Shown here: positions 20,701 through 27,928 of the stretch, one piece after another
How the letters are laid out: each line of letters begins with the position of its first letter
Position numbering within the stretch: the first letter of the stretch is position 1
Assembly (NCBI RefSeq): GCF_018614075.1
Contig: NZ_JAGGOZ010000016.1
Span: 89,323 to 153,322 of the forward strand
Length of the DNA: 64,000 nucleotides
Direction of reading: 5' to 3'
DNA from: Streptomyces sp. ISL-94
GTDB taxonomy: Bacteria; Actinomycetota; Actinomycetes; Streptomycetales; Streptomycetaceae
The notes under the pieces: generated by a model
The model's database searches: none
Told to the model about the DNA's origin: nothing
What the model saw: the letters and a program-made list of their open reading frames with translations, nothing else
Made by a program: the position numbers and the translations under genes

Positions 20701-22074
20701 CAGCTCCGCCCGCGCGGCCTCGTGCTCCGCGTCCACCGACGGGTCGTCGAGGCCGCCGACCTCCTCCGCCAGGGCCTCGTACTCCTCCTGCGCCGCCACC
20801 GCCCGGGACTCCGCCTCGTCGCGCGCCGCGACCAGCCGGTCGATCTCCGCCTGCGCGGCGCCCGCCCGCGACCGGGCCGCGCCGAGCCGCCCCGTCAGCC
20901 GGGCCAGCCCCTCGCGCCGGTCGGCGATGGCCCGCGCCGCGTCCCGCAGCCGCCGTTCCTCCTCGGCCAGCGCCCGCTCCAGCTCCGCCCGGTGCGCGGC
21001 CGTGTCCTCCAGCGCGCGCGAGGCCGCCTCCAGGGCCGCCGTCAGTTCCGCCTCCTGCTCGCGGATCCGCGCCGCCTCCCGCTCCATTTCCTCCGGGTCC
21101 CGGCCCCGCCGCTCCTCCTCCACCGGAGCCGTCGCACTCTTGACCCGGGCGTCCGCCAGGGACGCGGTGCCCCGTACCCGCTCGGCGAGCTGCGACAGCT
21201 CGTACCAGGTCTGCTGCGCCCGCTGGAGCCGGGGCGCGAGCTCCCGTACCGCCTGCTCCAGCTCCGCCTCGCGCCGCAGCGCGCCCGCGAGCTGCGCCTC
21301 CGCCTGCTCCTTGCGCTGCTTCAGCGCGGCCTCGTCCGCGATCTCCGCGTCGAGCGCCCGCCTCAGTGTGACGAGGTCGTCGGCGAGCAACCGCAGCCGC
21401 GCGTCCCGCAGGTCCGCCTGGATCACGGCCGCCCGCCGGGCCACCGCCGCCTGCCGCCCCAGCGGCTTCAGCTGCCGCCGCAGCTCTTCGTTGAGGTCCT
21501 GCACGCGCGCGAGGTTGGCCTGCATCGCGTCCAGCTTCCGCAGCGCCTTCTCCTTGCGCTTGCGGTGCTTGAGTACACCCGCCGCCTCCTCGATGAAGGC
21601 GCGGCGCCCCATGGGGTCGGCGTGCAGTACGGAGTCCAGCTGGCCCTGTCCGACGATGACGTGCATCTCGCGGCCGATGCCGGAGTCGGAGAGCAGTTCC
21701 TGGATGTCGAGGAGGCGGCAGGTGTCCCCGTTGATCTGGTACTCGCTGCTGCCGCCGCGGAACATGATCCGGGTGATGGTGACTTCGGCGTAGTCGATGG
21801 GCAGTGCGCCGTCGGAGTTGTCGATCGTCAGCGAGACCTCGGCGCGCCCCAGCGGCGGACGCCCGGTGGTCCCGGCGAAGATGACGTCTTCCATCTTCCC
21901 GCCGCGCAGGGATTTGGCCCCCTGTTCGCCCATGACCCAGGACAGCGCGTCCACCACATTGGACTTGCCGGAGCCGTTCGGCCCCACCACACACGTGATG
22001 CCGGGTTCGAAGCGCAGGGTGGTGGCGGAAGCAAAGGATTTGAAGCCGCGCAGGGTCAGGGACTTGAGGTGCAC
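17719..22074 (-). CDS. smc: Chromosome segregation ATPase Smc with large hinge insert
   Basis: SMC ATPase that loops and compacts chromosomes during sporulation. GTG 22074 gives 1451 residues, about 265 more than I recall for Streptomyces Smc (about 1186). Walker A GPNGSGKSNVVDAL (about 32-45), first coiled coil (about 170-500), hinge (about 515-990 with its insert), second coiled coil, ABC signature LSGGERSLTA (about 1360) and Walker B FYVMDEVEAALDD (about 1390) are intact. The hinge is split between GRATLLITPAL (about residue 570) and ELVQGDAEVWRAV (about 857) by a Pro/Ala/Gly-rich, Lys-free stretch encoded at 19520-20365. No stop or frameshift interrupts it. It is not an intein: no splicing-junction Cys/Ser or terminal HN is seen. 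Confidence 0.95.
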   Translation of the reverse strand: MHLKSLTLRGFKSFASATTLRFEPGITCVVGPNGSGKSNVVDALSWVMGEQGAKSLRGGKMEDVIFAGTTGRPPLGRAEVSLTIDNSDGALPIDYAEVTITRIMFRGGSSEYQINGDTCRLLDIQELLSDSGIGREMHVIVGQGQLDSVLHADPMGRRAFIEEAAGVLKHRKRKEKALRKLDAMQANLARVQDLNEELRRQLKPLGRQAAVARRAAVIQADLRDARLRLLADDLVTLRRALDAEIADEAALKQRKEQAEAQLAGALRREAELEQAVRELAPRLQRAQQTWYELSQLAERVRGTASLADARVKSATAPVEEERRGRDPEEMEREAARIREQEAELTAALEAASRALEDTAAHRAELERALAEEERRLRDAARAIADRREGLARLTGRLGAARSRAGAAQAEIDRLVAARDEAESRAVAAQEEYEALAEEVGGLDDPSVDAEHEAARAELATAEAGLAAARDAVTAAERSRAAVSARRDALALGLRRKDGTGALLAARERLAGLLGPAAERLSVTPGYEVAVAAALGSAADAVAVSSPAFAAAAIRHLRTADAGRATLLITPALPGGTEAPTGPTAFPGRAAAPADPPTLPGETPAPAGLAALPAQASVPGSAATGASLPGETPGSAGPAALPDRVSVPGSAATGASLPGETPGSAGPAALPDRVSAPGSGRRDPAPQDPALDSAASAGAEGVFPHPAPSRDRALPGPAPQTPAGLELRSQHPGCPGAPEGRAAALPAPVTGPHGPGQSRALSAPPAFEARAAGRSSALPAAPVTGPHGPGQSPVPAAPAMGMGTVPGPSSALTAPPVAGPQGPGRSPAHSAPPAIEAPGSGSGPGGGAVGGVAAAELVQGDAEVWRAVAWVLREHVVVGTLDEAESLVAQRPDAVAVTLDGDVLGAHLAHGGSAGAPSLIEVQAAVDEAAAELARLDVQCAELAAAQAAAQERRQDAAALVEELAARRRTAEQARAGVAQQLGRLAGQAKGAAGEAERSAAAAAKAQDALEQALADVEECAERLATAEEMPVEDEPDTAVRDRLAADGANARQTEMEARLQLRTHEERVKGLAGRADSLDRGARAEREARARAERRRARLRHEAEVARAVADGARQLLAHVEVSLLRADEERAAAEYAKGLRERELGEARTGARDLKGELDKLTDSVHRGEVLGAEKRLRIEAVQDKALEEFGMEAAGLVAEYGPDQPVPPSPPAEGEELPQDAEGTEHPRNQPGPFVRAQQEKRLKAAERAYQQLGKVNPLALEEFAALEERHQFLSEQLEDLRKTRADLLQVVKEVDERVEQVFTEAYRDTAREFEGVFSRLFPGGEGRLVLTDPGNMLTTGVDVEARPPGKKVKRLSLLSGGERSLTAVALLVSIFKARPSPFYVMDEVEAALDDTNLQRLIRIMEELQESSQLIVITHQKRTMEVADALYGVSMQGDGVSKVISQRLR
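19520..20365 (-). repeat. In-frame repeat-derived insert in the Smc hinge
   Basis: About 845 bp encoding about 280 low-complexity residues. It contains a 25-bp motif CGCGCCTCAAACGCCGGCGG... at 19769-19793 with a perfect inverted copy at 19903-19927 and a one-mismatch copy at 19566-19589; the peptide PVxGPxGPGxS recurs three times. The segment 19931-19970 matches the ffh-glnD intergenic repeat (5854-5893) at 36/40. The CCTCAAACGCCGGCGGGGCTG motif is, from memory, a frequent Streptomyces intergenic repeat. Confidence 0.85.
20041..20301. repeat. 87-bp tandem repeat inside smc
   Basis: AGACCCCGGA recurs at 20041, 20128 and 20215, exactly 87 bp apart (29 codons), so frame is kept. Units 1 and 2 are nearly identical, unit 3 has decayed. 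Each encodes the peptide VSVPGSAATGASLPGETPGS followed by AGPAALPDR. Confidence 0.9.
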
Positions 22075-22161
22075 GCCGCCGGACTCTACCTTTCAGGTTC
22101 CGTTTCGCCCATGAAGGCGCAGGGCACGACAGACGACAAAGGAATCGGCGGCAAAAGAAAG

Positions 22162-22183
22162 AAGGGACGCCGGAGCGTCCCTT
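22162..22183 (-). terminator. Intrinsic terminator between the coiled-coil gene and smc
   Basis: AAGGGACGC-CGGA-GCGTCCCTT, 9-bp perfect stem. On the minus strand it is followed by CTTTCTTTTGC, a rare T-rich tract for this genome, so it is a convincing factor-independent terminator. Confidence 0.85.
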
Positions 22184-22222
22184 GCAGATCATGCGAGGCT
22201 GGAGTCGTGCGACGTTATGGGA

Positions 22223-22441
22223 TCAGGTGAGCGCAGGCTCCGCCTGGGGTACGTCGATATCGATGCTGTCCAGCAGCGAGTCTCCGTCGTGCTGAGCGGC
22301 GGCCGCGTTCAGCGCGTCATTTTCGGACTGAATCCGTACGAGCTCGGACTCGAGGTCCTGGACGCGCTGCTGAAGCCGTCGCATCTCGGCGAGGAGTCGC
22401 GGATCGGAACCGCCGACGTAACCGAGAAGCGCCTTTGCCAT
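22223..22441 (-). CDS. Small conserved coiled-coil protein
   Basis: 72 residues from ATG 22441 with GGAGG about 10 nt upstream: MAKALLGYVGGSDPRLLAEM, then a heptad-like helix RRLQQRVQDLESELVRIQSE (residues 21-40), then an acidic tail. No enzymatic motif, membrane segment or signal peptide. It is transcribed alone: a terminator follows it and 349 bp of non-coding DNA precede it. I recognise it as a conserved Streptomyces small protein next to smc, but its function is unknown. Confidence 0.75.
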   Translation of the reverse strand: MAKALLGYVGGSDPRLLAEMRRLQQRVQDLESELVRIQSENDALNAAAAQHDGDSLLDSIDIDVPQAEPALT

Positions 22442-22790
22442 GATGGATGGTCCTCCACATTGAGTGACCGACCGAAGCGGTGTGGGTCGTGAGGGAATCG
22501 CACCCGCGGATGTCCGGCAGCGACTGTCAGTCACTGCGCTTACTACTGCCAGCACTGCCAAACAGCTCAGGTGCGCGGGGCTTCCAGCGTCTCACCAAAA
22601 AGTTTGACGGTCAACACGATCACGCCCCGTATCGGCGGGCGACCCGGCCCCTGCACGGGGCGTGGAGATCATCCTCACCTCCGAGCCTTCCACGGATCTG
22701 CCGTGTCGGCAATGCGTCGGCGAAGAATGCGCAGATCCGACCAGGTAAGGACGGTCCGGAGATGTGATCAGTACATGATCAGCCGATCCG
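22442..22790. other. Non-coding region upstream of the coiled-coil gene
   Basis: 349 bp without a gene. It contains an inverted repeat CGGATCTGC (22693-22701) / GCAGATCCG (22731-22739) with a 29-nt loop and two TGATCA palindromes near 22766-22783. Nothing here is recognised as a known RNA. It must hold the promoter of the 22441 gene and the 3' end of acyP. Confidence 0.4.
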
Positions 22791-23072
22791 TCAGCGGATG
22801 GCGAACCCGTCATAGCCACCGCGCGGTGTGCCCCAGATCTCTGTCACACCGTCCACCCGGCCGGGCGTGTCGGCCGAGCGCAGCCAGTCCAGCAGCCGGT
22901 GGCAATTCTCACGTTGACCTTCCGCCACCACCTGCACTCGCCCGTCGTCGAGATTGAGTGCGAAGCCGACCACGCCGCCGACCTCCAGGGCGTTCTCCCT
23001 GGTGAACCAGCGGAAGCCCACTCCCTGTACACGGCCGCGCACCCACGCGGTCATGCGGACATCTTCATTCAT
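22791..23072 (-). CDS. acyP: Acylphosphatase
   Basis: 93-residue enzyme that hydrolyses acyl phosphates. The signature [16 protein letters not shown] (about residues 13-28) holds the catalytic Arg, and the conserved Asn sits in [15 protein letters not shown] (about 40). The C-terminus [13 protein letters not shown] is typical. The ATG at 23072 (MNEDVRM) has no strong ribosome site; an in-frame ATG at 23054 is possible but would shorten the usual length. No partners are implied by its neighbours. Confidence 0.9.
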   Translation of the reverse strand: MNEDVRMTAWVRGRVQGVGFRWFTRENALEVGGVVGFALNLDDGRVQVVAEGQRENCHRLLDWLRSADTPGRVDGVTEIWGTPRGGYDGFAIR

Positions 23073-23149
23073 GCGTGAACGCTAACCGGGCAAACACTTT
23101 CGGGGCACATCGCCCCCTGGGGCCATGGCGTACAGTCGCGCACCAATGA

Positions 23150-23169
23150 ACTCACCCGTTTGGGTGAGT
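23150..23169. promoter_or_regulatory. Palindrome upstream of the CAP-domain gene
   Basis: ACTCACCC-GTTT-GGGTGAGT, 8-bp perfect arms, 30 bp before ATG 23200. The TCAC...GTGA layout is like developmental operators of the BldM type, but that is only a resemblance. Confidence 0.45.
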
Positions 23170-23199
23170 AAGGGACGATCTTGACCTGGTAAGGAAGGC

Positions 23200-24075
23200 A
23201 TGACGCCGATGGGACGCCACCGACTCCCCGCCCCGCCGCGCCGCGACGGCAAGCGCGGCACCGCCGTGCGCAACGGCCTGCTGGGTGTCTCGGCGGCCGT
23301 GGCCCTGGGCACGGCGGCGGTCACGACCGGCGTGGTGCCGGTCGGCCAGTCCTTCCCCTATGTGGGGGTCAGCGGTACCGGTTCCGCGGGCGGCGCGCAG
23401 GCGAAGGCGAAGCCCTCGGCGAGCCCCGACAACACGACGGAGCAGCAGGGCGGCCTCGCCAGCCTGTCCGGCCGCACCTCCGCCGGCACCGGCGCCTCCC
23501 CCTCCGGCACCCCGTCCGCCTCCCCGTCGCCCTCGGCCTCGCCGAGCCCGTCCGCGTCGCCCTCGCCGAGCGCCTCCCCCTCGGCCGCGCCCTCCACGAA
23601 GGCCCCGCAGAAGGCGCCCGCCCCGGCGCCCTCGAAGCCGGCGACCAAGGCCCCGGCTCCGGCACCGGCGCCGGTCACCCCGCCGGCCTCGGACGGGCAC
23701 TCGGCCGAGGAAGCCGCCGTACTGGCCCTGGTGAACCAGGAGCGCGCCCAGGCCGGCTGCGGTCCGGTCCGGGCCAACCCGCCGCTGGCGGCGCTGGCCG
23801 GGGCCTTCAGCAAGGACATGGCCGTCCGCGGCTTCTTCGACCACACCGACCCCGACGGGAACACCCCCTGGGACCGCGCCACCAAGGCGGGGATCTCGGG
23901 CATGGGCGGCGAGAACATAGCCCGCGGCCAGGGCGACGCCACGGCCGTGATGAAGGCCTGGATGAACAGCCCGGGCCACAAGGCGAACATCCTGAACTGC
24001 GAGTTCCGCACGCTGGGCGTCGGCGCCTACTTCGCCGCCGGCGGCCCCTGGTGGACGCAGGACTTCGGCTTCTAG
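23200..24075 (+). CDS. Secreted CAP/SCP-PR1 domain protein
   Basis: 291 residues. N-terminal arginine-rich stretch and hydrophobic segment (NGLLGVSAAVALGTAAVTTG, about 26-45) form a signal/anchor. A long Ser/Pro/Ala linker (about 70-165, with repeated ASPSPS) follows, then a CAP domain (about 168-291): EAAVLALVNQERAQAGCGPV, AFSKDMAVRGFFDHTDPDG, GENIARGQG and MNSPGHKANILNCEFRTLGV. The conserved His and Glu of the CAP cavity are present. Such proteins are extracellular and linked to cell-wall or sporulation surfaces; the substrate is unknown. Start ATG 23200 has AAGGAAGG close upstream. Confidence 0.85.
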   Translation: MTPMGRHRLPAPPRRDGKRGTAVRNGLLGVSAAVALGTAAVTTGVVPVGQSFPYVGVSGTGSAGGAQAKAKPSASPDNTTEQQGGLASLSGRTSAGTGASPSGTPSASPSPSASPSPSASPSPSASPSAAPSTKAPQKAPAPAPSKPATKAPAPAPAPVTPPASDGHSAEEAAVLALVNQERAQAGCGPVRANPPLAALAGAFSKDMAVRGFFDHTDPDGNTPWDRATKAGISGMGGENIARGQGDATAVMKAWMNSPGHKANILNCEFRTLGVGAYFAAGGPWWTQDFGF

Positions 24076-24121
24076 CCCGCGCCTGCCACTCCCGCTGCCC
24101 TCGCTACCGGCGCAACGGCGA

Positions 24122-24727
24122 CTAGACCGCCGCGAGTGCGGCGCGGCCCGCGACCACGACCCGGGTGTGCTCGGCCACCCGGCGGCCGAGGTGCTCGGCG
24201 GTCGCGATGTCGGCCTTGTGGACGGCGTCCACACCCCCGTCGGAGTTGGTCTGGGCCGCCGCGCCGGCGAAGACGCCGAGGCGGTTGAGGTCGTTCTCCG
24301 AGGCGGTGCTGGCGTTCCAGCCCGGCTTCAGGCCCAGGTTCACCCAGCTCATGCCGTGCTGCGCGGCCAGGATCTGGAAGAACTGGAGCGTGTGCAGCTT
24401 GTCGCCGCTCTTGGAGGCGGAGTTGGTGAAGCCGGCGGCCACCTTGTCCTGCCAGGCGTCGCCGAACCAGCGCTTCGAGGTGGCCTCGGCGAAGACGTGG
24501 AAGGCGCCGGAGGCGGTGCCCATGTAGGTCGGGGAGCCGAAGACGATCGCGTCGGACGCGTCGAGCAGCTCCCACTGCGCGTCGTCGATCTCGTCGACCT
24601 TGATCAGGTGGACGGTGGCGCCGCCCTCGGCGGCACCGGCCCGGACGGCCTCGGCGATGACGGCGGTGTGGCCGTAGCCGGAGTGGTAGGCAATCGAGAC
24701 GACGGGGGTGTGCGTGGTACCGGACAA
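24122..24727 (-). CDS. Flavodoxin-family NAD(P)H:quinone reductase-like protein (WrbA type)
   Basis: 201 residues from TTG 24727, chosen because GAGGAG lies 7 nt upstream; an upstream in-frame start lacks one. The flavodoxin phosphate loop reads YHSGYGHTAVIAEAVRAGA, and FMN-contact segments FGSPTYMGTASGAFHVFAE and KVAAGFTNSASKSGDK follow. Cytoplasmic FMN-binding reductase, probably two-electron quinone reduction. It is divergent from an HxlR-type regulator 120 bp away, a common pairing in which the regulator controls the reductase in response to electrophiles or quinones. Confidence 0.85.
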   Translation of the reverse strand: MSGTTHTPVVSIAYHSGYGHTAVIAEAVRAGAAEGGATVHLIKVDEIDDAQWELLDASDAIVFGSPTYMGTASGAFHVFAEATSKRWFGDAWQDKVAAGFTNSASKSGDKLHTLQFFQILAAQHGMSWVNLGLKPGWNASTASENDLNRLGVFAGAAAQTNSDGGVDAVHKADIATAEHLGRRVAEHTRVVVAGRAALAAV

Positions 24728-24790
24728 GGCGGGTCTCCTCGGTAAGTCTCGCCGCACCACCGGGCGGGGGGCGACGGGAGAAGACAATCA

Positions 24791-24822
24791 CTAACTTTTA
24801 GAAAGCGCAATCCCTCAGTTAG
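24791..24822. promoter_or_regulatory. Candidate HxlR operator in the divergent region
   Basis: CTAAC (24791-24795) and GTTAG (24818-24822) form an inverted pair in an unusually AT-rich part of the 120-bp gap. Spacing and location would allow control of both genes. Confidence 0.35.
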
Positions 24823-24847
24823 CGCTACCCGGGGGTACGCTTGCTTC

Positions 24848-25264
24848 ATGGAGACACCAGCCATCTGTACCGAGGCCGAACAGGCCGCCGGATCCGATCT
24901 CCCGTTCGACGCCTTCGCGCGCGCCTGCCCCTCCCGGGAGACCCTGGAGCACGTCACCGGCCGCTGGGGCAGCCTCACCGTGGGCGCGCTGCGCGAGGGC
25001 CCGTGCCGCTTCAACGAGCTGCGCCGACGGGTGGAGGGCGTGAGCGAGAAGATGCTCTCCCAGACCCTGCACGCGCTGGAGCGCGACGGCATCGTCAACC
25101 GCGAGGCGCAGCCCACGAACCCGCCCCGCGTCGACTACGAACTGACCCCGCTCGGCGTCGAGGTCGCGAACCGGCTGCTCGCGCTCATCCACTTCCTGGA
25201 GGGGAGCATGCCGCAGGTGCTGACCGCCCGTGCGTCCTACGACGAGACGCGCGGCGGCCGCTGA
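24848..25264 (+). CDS. HxlR-family winged-helix regulator
   Basis: 138 residues. Starts [12 protein letters not shown]; the HxlR domain spans about 28-120 with [40 protein letters not shown] (recognition helix) and [12 protein letters not shown]. No clear ribosome site; a TACGCT hexamer ends 6 nt before the ATG, so the message may be leaderless. Cys28 (ACPSR) is the position of the redox-sensing cysteine in many HxlR proteins. Its 3' end overlaps mutM by 28 nt in convergent orientation. Confidence 0.88.
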   Translation: METPAICTEAEQAAGSDLPFDAFARACPSRETLEHVTGRWGSLTVGALREGPCRFNELRRRVEGVSEKMLSQTLHALERDGIVNREAQPTNPPRVDYELTPLGVEVANRLLALIHFLEGSMPQVLTARASYDETRGGR

Positions 25265-26097
25265 CAGCGCGGGCAGAAGTAGCTCGACCTGTTCATCCAC
25301 GGGCGGCGCCGCATCGGCGTACCGCAGCGCCGGCAGGGCTCGTCCTCCCGCCCGTAGGCGTCGAGCGAGCGGTCGAAGTAGCCGGACTCGCCGTTCACGT
25401 TGACGTAGAGGCTGTCGAAGCTGGTGCCCCCGACATCGAGGGCCGCGTTCATGACGTCGCGCACATGCCCGAGGAGTTCCGCGCTCCGGGGGCGCGTGAG
25501 GGTGAGGGTGGGGCGCTCGTAGTGCAGTCTGGCGCGCCACAGCGCCTCGTCCGCGTAGATGTTGCCGACCCCGCTGATCAGCGACTGGTCCAGCAGCGCC
25601 CGCTTGACGGTGGTCCGCTTGGCACGCAGCGCGAGGTGGTAGGCCCCCTCGTCGAACAGCGGGTCCAGGGGATCGCGCGCGATGTGCGCGATGACGTCGG
25701 GCAGCCCGTCGCGCGTGTTCTCGTGCAGGGAGAGCCCGCCGAAGGTCCGCTGGTCCACGAAGCGCAGCTCGGTCCCGGCGTCGTCGTCGAACCGCACCCG
25801 GATCCGCAGGTGCTTCTCGTCCGGGGCGTCCTCGGGCTGTACGAGCAGCTGCCCGCTCATCCCCAGATGCCCCAGCACGGACAGGTCCCGCCCCTCCAGG
25901 GGCAGCCACAGGTACTTCCCCCGCCGCTGCGGCACCCCGATCGTCTGCCCGCCGAGCCGCGCCGCGAAGTCGGCCCCGCCGGCCGGATGGCGACGTACCG
26001 CCCGCGGGTGCAGGACCTCGACGGACTCGACGGTCCGCCCGGCCACCCAGCGCTCCAAGCCCCGCCGCACCACTTCGACTTCGGGCAGCTCTGGCAC
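25237..26097 (-). CDS. mutM: Formamidopyrimidine-DNA glycosylase
   Basis: Base-excision repair enzyme that removes 8-oxoguanine. GTG 26097 (GGAGGA 5 nt upstream) gives 286 residues starting V-PELPEVE; after Met removal Pro2 is the catalytic nucleophile and Glu3 its partner. Conserved Lys in [11 protein letters not shown]2TH region [20 protein letters not shown], and the C-terminal zinc finger [11 protein letters not shown]...CPRC are complete. It is the last gene of the minus-strand block but lies after a terminator, so it probably has its own promoter. Its end overlaps the convergent HxlR gene. Confidence 0.95.
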   Translation of the reverse strand: MPELPEVEVVRRGLERWVAGRTVESVEVLHPRAVRRHPAGGADFAARLGGQTIGVPQRRGKYLWLPLEGRDLSVLGHLGMSGQLLVQPEDAPDEKHLRIRVRFDDDAGTELRFVDQRTFGGLSLHENTRDGLPDVIAHIARDPLDPLFDEGAYHLALRAKRTTVKRALLDQSLISGVGNIYADEALWRARLHYERPTLTLTRPRSAELLGHVRDVMNAALDVGGTSFDSLYVNVNGESGYFDRSLDAYGREDEPCRRCGTPMRRRPWMNRSSYFCPRCQRPPRVSS

Positions 26098-26133
26098 GTG
26101 TTCCTCCGGGTGGGACGTGGGGCGGACAGGAAA

Positions 26134-26161
26134 ACCCCGCCGCACCGGGGTGCGACGGGGT
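26134..26161 (-). terminator. Intrinsic terminator after rnc
   Basis: 12-bp stem (26134-26145 / 26150-26161) with one mismatch and a CGGG loop. The minus strand continues with TTTTCC. It separates rnc from mutM. Confidence 0.8.
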
Positions 26162-26179
26162 CACTGTAAAAGAAAGCGG

Positions 26180-26953
26180 TCAGGCGTCCGGCGCCGGGTC
26201 GGCGGACTTCGGCGCCCCGCCGTCCGCGGCGGCACGGATCCCGCGCCAGGCGGACTCCGCAGCCTGCTGTTCCGCTTCCTTCTTGCTGCGGCCGGTGCCG
26301 GTGCCGTACGAGACACCACCGACGCGAGCGGCAGCTGTGAAGGTCTTCTCGTGGTCCGGGCCGGTCTCGGTGACCAGGTATTCCGGTACGCCAAGGCCTT
26401 CGGCCGCCGTGAGCTCCTGGAGACTGGTCTTCCAGTCCAGGCCGGCCCCGAGGTTGGAGGACTTCTCGATGAGCGGGTCGAAGAGCCGGTGAACCAGCTC
26501 CGAGGCCGCGTCGAGGCCCTGGTCGATGTAGACCGCGCCGATCACCGCTTCAAGGGTGTCGGCGAGGATGGAGGCCTTGTCCCGGCCACCCGTGCCCTCT
26601 TCGCCCCGGCCGAGCCGGATGAAGGAGCCGAGTTCGAGGCCGCGCCCGACCTCCGCAAGTGCGCGCGAGTTGACCACCGCGGCCCGAAGCTTGGCCAGCT
26701 GGCCTTCGGGGAGATCGGGGTGGGTCGTGTACAGCGTGTCCGTGACCACCAGGCCCAGCACGGAGTCCCCGAGGAACTCCAGCCGCTCGTTGGTGGGCAG
26801 ACCGCCGTTCTCGTACGCGTACGAGCGGTGGGTCAGAGCACGCACCAGAAGGGCGGACTCGAGTCGATACCCGAGCCGCCCTTCCAGAAGCGTGTGGGAC
26901 GAGGCCGCGTTGTTACTGTCTGCCTGCTTCTCAGCGTTGGACAGCTCAGACAT
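26180..26953 (-). CDS. rnc: Ribonuclease III (AbsB)
   Basis: Double-strand-specific endoribonuclease for rRNA and mRNA processing; in S. coelicolor rnc is absB, a global antibiotic regulator. ATG 26953 with GAGAGG just upstream gives 257 residues. Catalytic signature [18 protein letters not shown] (about 61-78) and [15 protein letters not shown] (about 137-151) carry the four acidic metal ligands; the dsRNA-binding domain (about 175-240) includes [18 protein letters not shown] and [16 protein letters not shown]. It lies 19 bp after rpmF, as in other actinobacteria, so r-protein and rRNA-processing genes are coexpressed. Confidence 0.96.
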   Translation of the reverse strand: MSELSNAEKQADSNNAASSHTLLEGRLGYRLESALLVRALTHRSYAYENGGLPTNERLEFLGDSVLGLVVTDTLYTTHPDLPEGQLAKLRAAVVNSRALAEVGRGLELGSFIRLGRGEEGTGGRDKASILADTLEAVIGAVYIDQGLDAASELVHRLFDPLIEKSSNLGAGLDWKTSLQELTAAEGLGVPEYLVTETGPDHEKTFTAAARVGGVSYGTGTGRSKKEAEQQAAESAWRGIRAAADGGAPKSADPAPDA

Positions 26954-26972
26954 TGCGCCTCTCACCAGCCGC

Positions 26973-27146
26973 TCAGACCTCGAGGACCTGGCGCTTGTTG
27001 TAGGTGCCGCAGCTCGGGCACGCAATGTGCTGGAGCTTCGGCTCCTGGCAACGCTCGCACGAAACCAGGGTGGGGACCGCAGCCTTCCACTGCGACCGGC
27101 GGTGGCGCGTGTTGCTGCGCGACATCTTCCGCTTCGGAACAGCCAC
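26973..27146 (-). CDS. rpmF: Ribosomal protein L32 (zinc-ribbon form)
   Basis: 57 residues from GTG 27146 with AGGAG inside the end of the preceding gene. N-terminus [17 protein letters not shown]; zinc ribbon CERCQ...CPSCG (residues about 30-47) is complete, so this is the C+ zinc-binding form rather than a Zur-controlled C- copy. It is 2 bp downstream of the DUF177 gene, the classical yceD-rpmF pairing. Confidence 0.97.
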   Translation of the reverse strand: MAVPKRKMSRSNTRHRRSQWKAAVPTLVSCERCQEPKLQHIACPSCGTYNKRQVLEV

Positions 27147-27148
27147 GG

Positions 27149-27817
27149 CTACTTCTCCTGCTTCTCGGCGGCGCCCTGAACTCCGTCAGAGGCAGTGCCG
27201 CTCATGTTGTCCTTCTCGCCGTCCTGATCGGTCACGACGAGTCCTTGCAATGCCGCCCAACGGATGTCGACGGCGTCATGGTGGTGGTCCGGGTCGTCGT
27301 TCAGGCTGAGCCCGCAATCGGGGCACAGTCCGAGACAGTCCTCCCGGCACACCGGCTGCAGCGGCAGTGCGAGCACCACCACGTCGCGCAGCACGGGTTC
27401 GAGGTCGAACAAACCGTCCTCGAGGAAGAGCGTGTCCTCGTCGTCCTCGGCGTCGTCGGCCGGTTCCGCCTTGGAGCGGCTCCGGTCGTCGGCGTCAGGG
27501 TACGAGAACATCTCCTGGAAGTCCGCCTTGAGCTCGCGCTCGACGGCCTCCAGACACCTTACGCACTCCCCTACGGCCGATGCACGGGCGGTGCCTGTGA
27601 CAAGCACCCCTTCCATGACCGACTCCAAGCGGAGCTTGAGCTTCAGCGGGGTGCCTTCCGGTACCCCGATGACGCCGGCGAGACCGAGGTCCGCCGGTGC
27701 CGCGATCTCACGGGACAGCCGCTGCATGGCACCAGGACGCCGACCCAGCTCGTGCGTGTCGAACACGAGGGGGTTGTGGTGGTCGAGGCGGGTATTCAGG
27801 GCCGTTCCTGCTTTCAC
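27149..27817 (-). CDS. DUF177 / YceD family protein
   Basis: About 222 residues. YceD-like domain with [20 protein letters not shown] (about 85-104) and the cysteine pair [16 protein letters not shown] (about 157-172); an acidic central linker ([11 protein letters not shown]) follows the Cys region. YceD proteins are linked to ribosome assembly and 23S rRNA accumulation, and the gene nearly always precedes rpmF. The start is uncertain: GTG 27817 is used, but the only Shine-Dalgarno-like AGGA lies between it and a CTG at 27799, and an ATG at 27859 has none. Confidence 0.85.
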   Translation of the reverse strand: MKAGTALNTRLDHHNPLVFDTHELGRRPGAMQRLSREIAAPADLGLAGVIGVPEGTPLKLKLRLESVMEGVLVTGTARASAVGECVRCLEAVERELKADFQEMFSYPDADDRSRSKAEPADDAEDDEDTLFLEDGLFDLEPVLRDVVVLALPLQPVCREDCLGLCPDCGLSLNDDPDHHHDAVDIRWAALQGLVVTDQDGEKDNMSGTASDGVQGAAEKQEK

Positions 27818-27928
27818 AGTTCGCTGAAGATCAAATGTTCCGCCGCTTGCGGGCAGCATGGATCGCGGTGCATACGCGCGACCGAAGAGCCAGGATACCC
27901 GGCGCTTCGCCCTGAGCCCAATCCGGCC

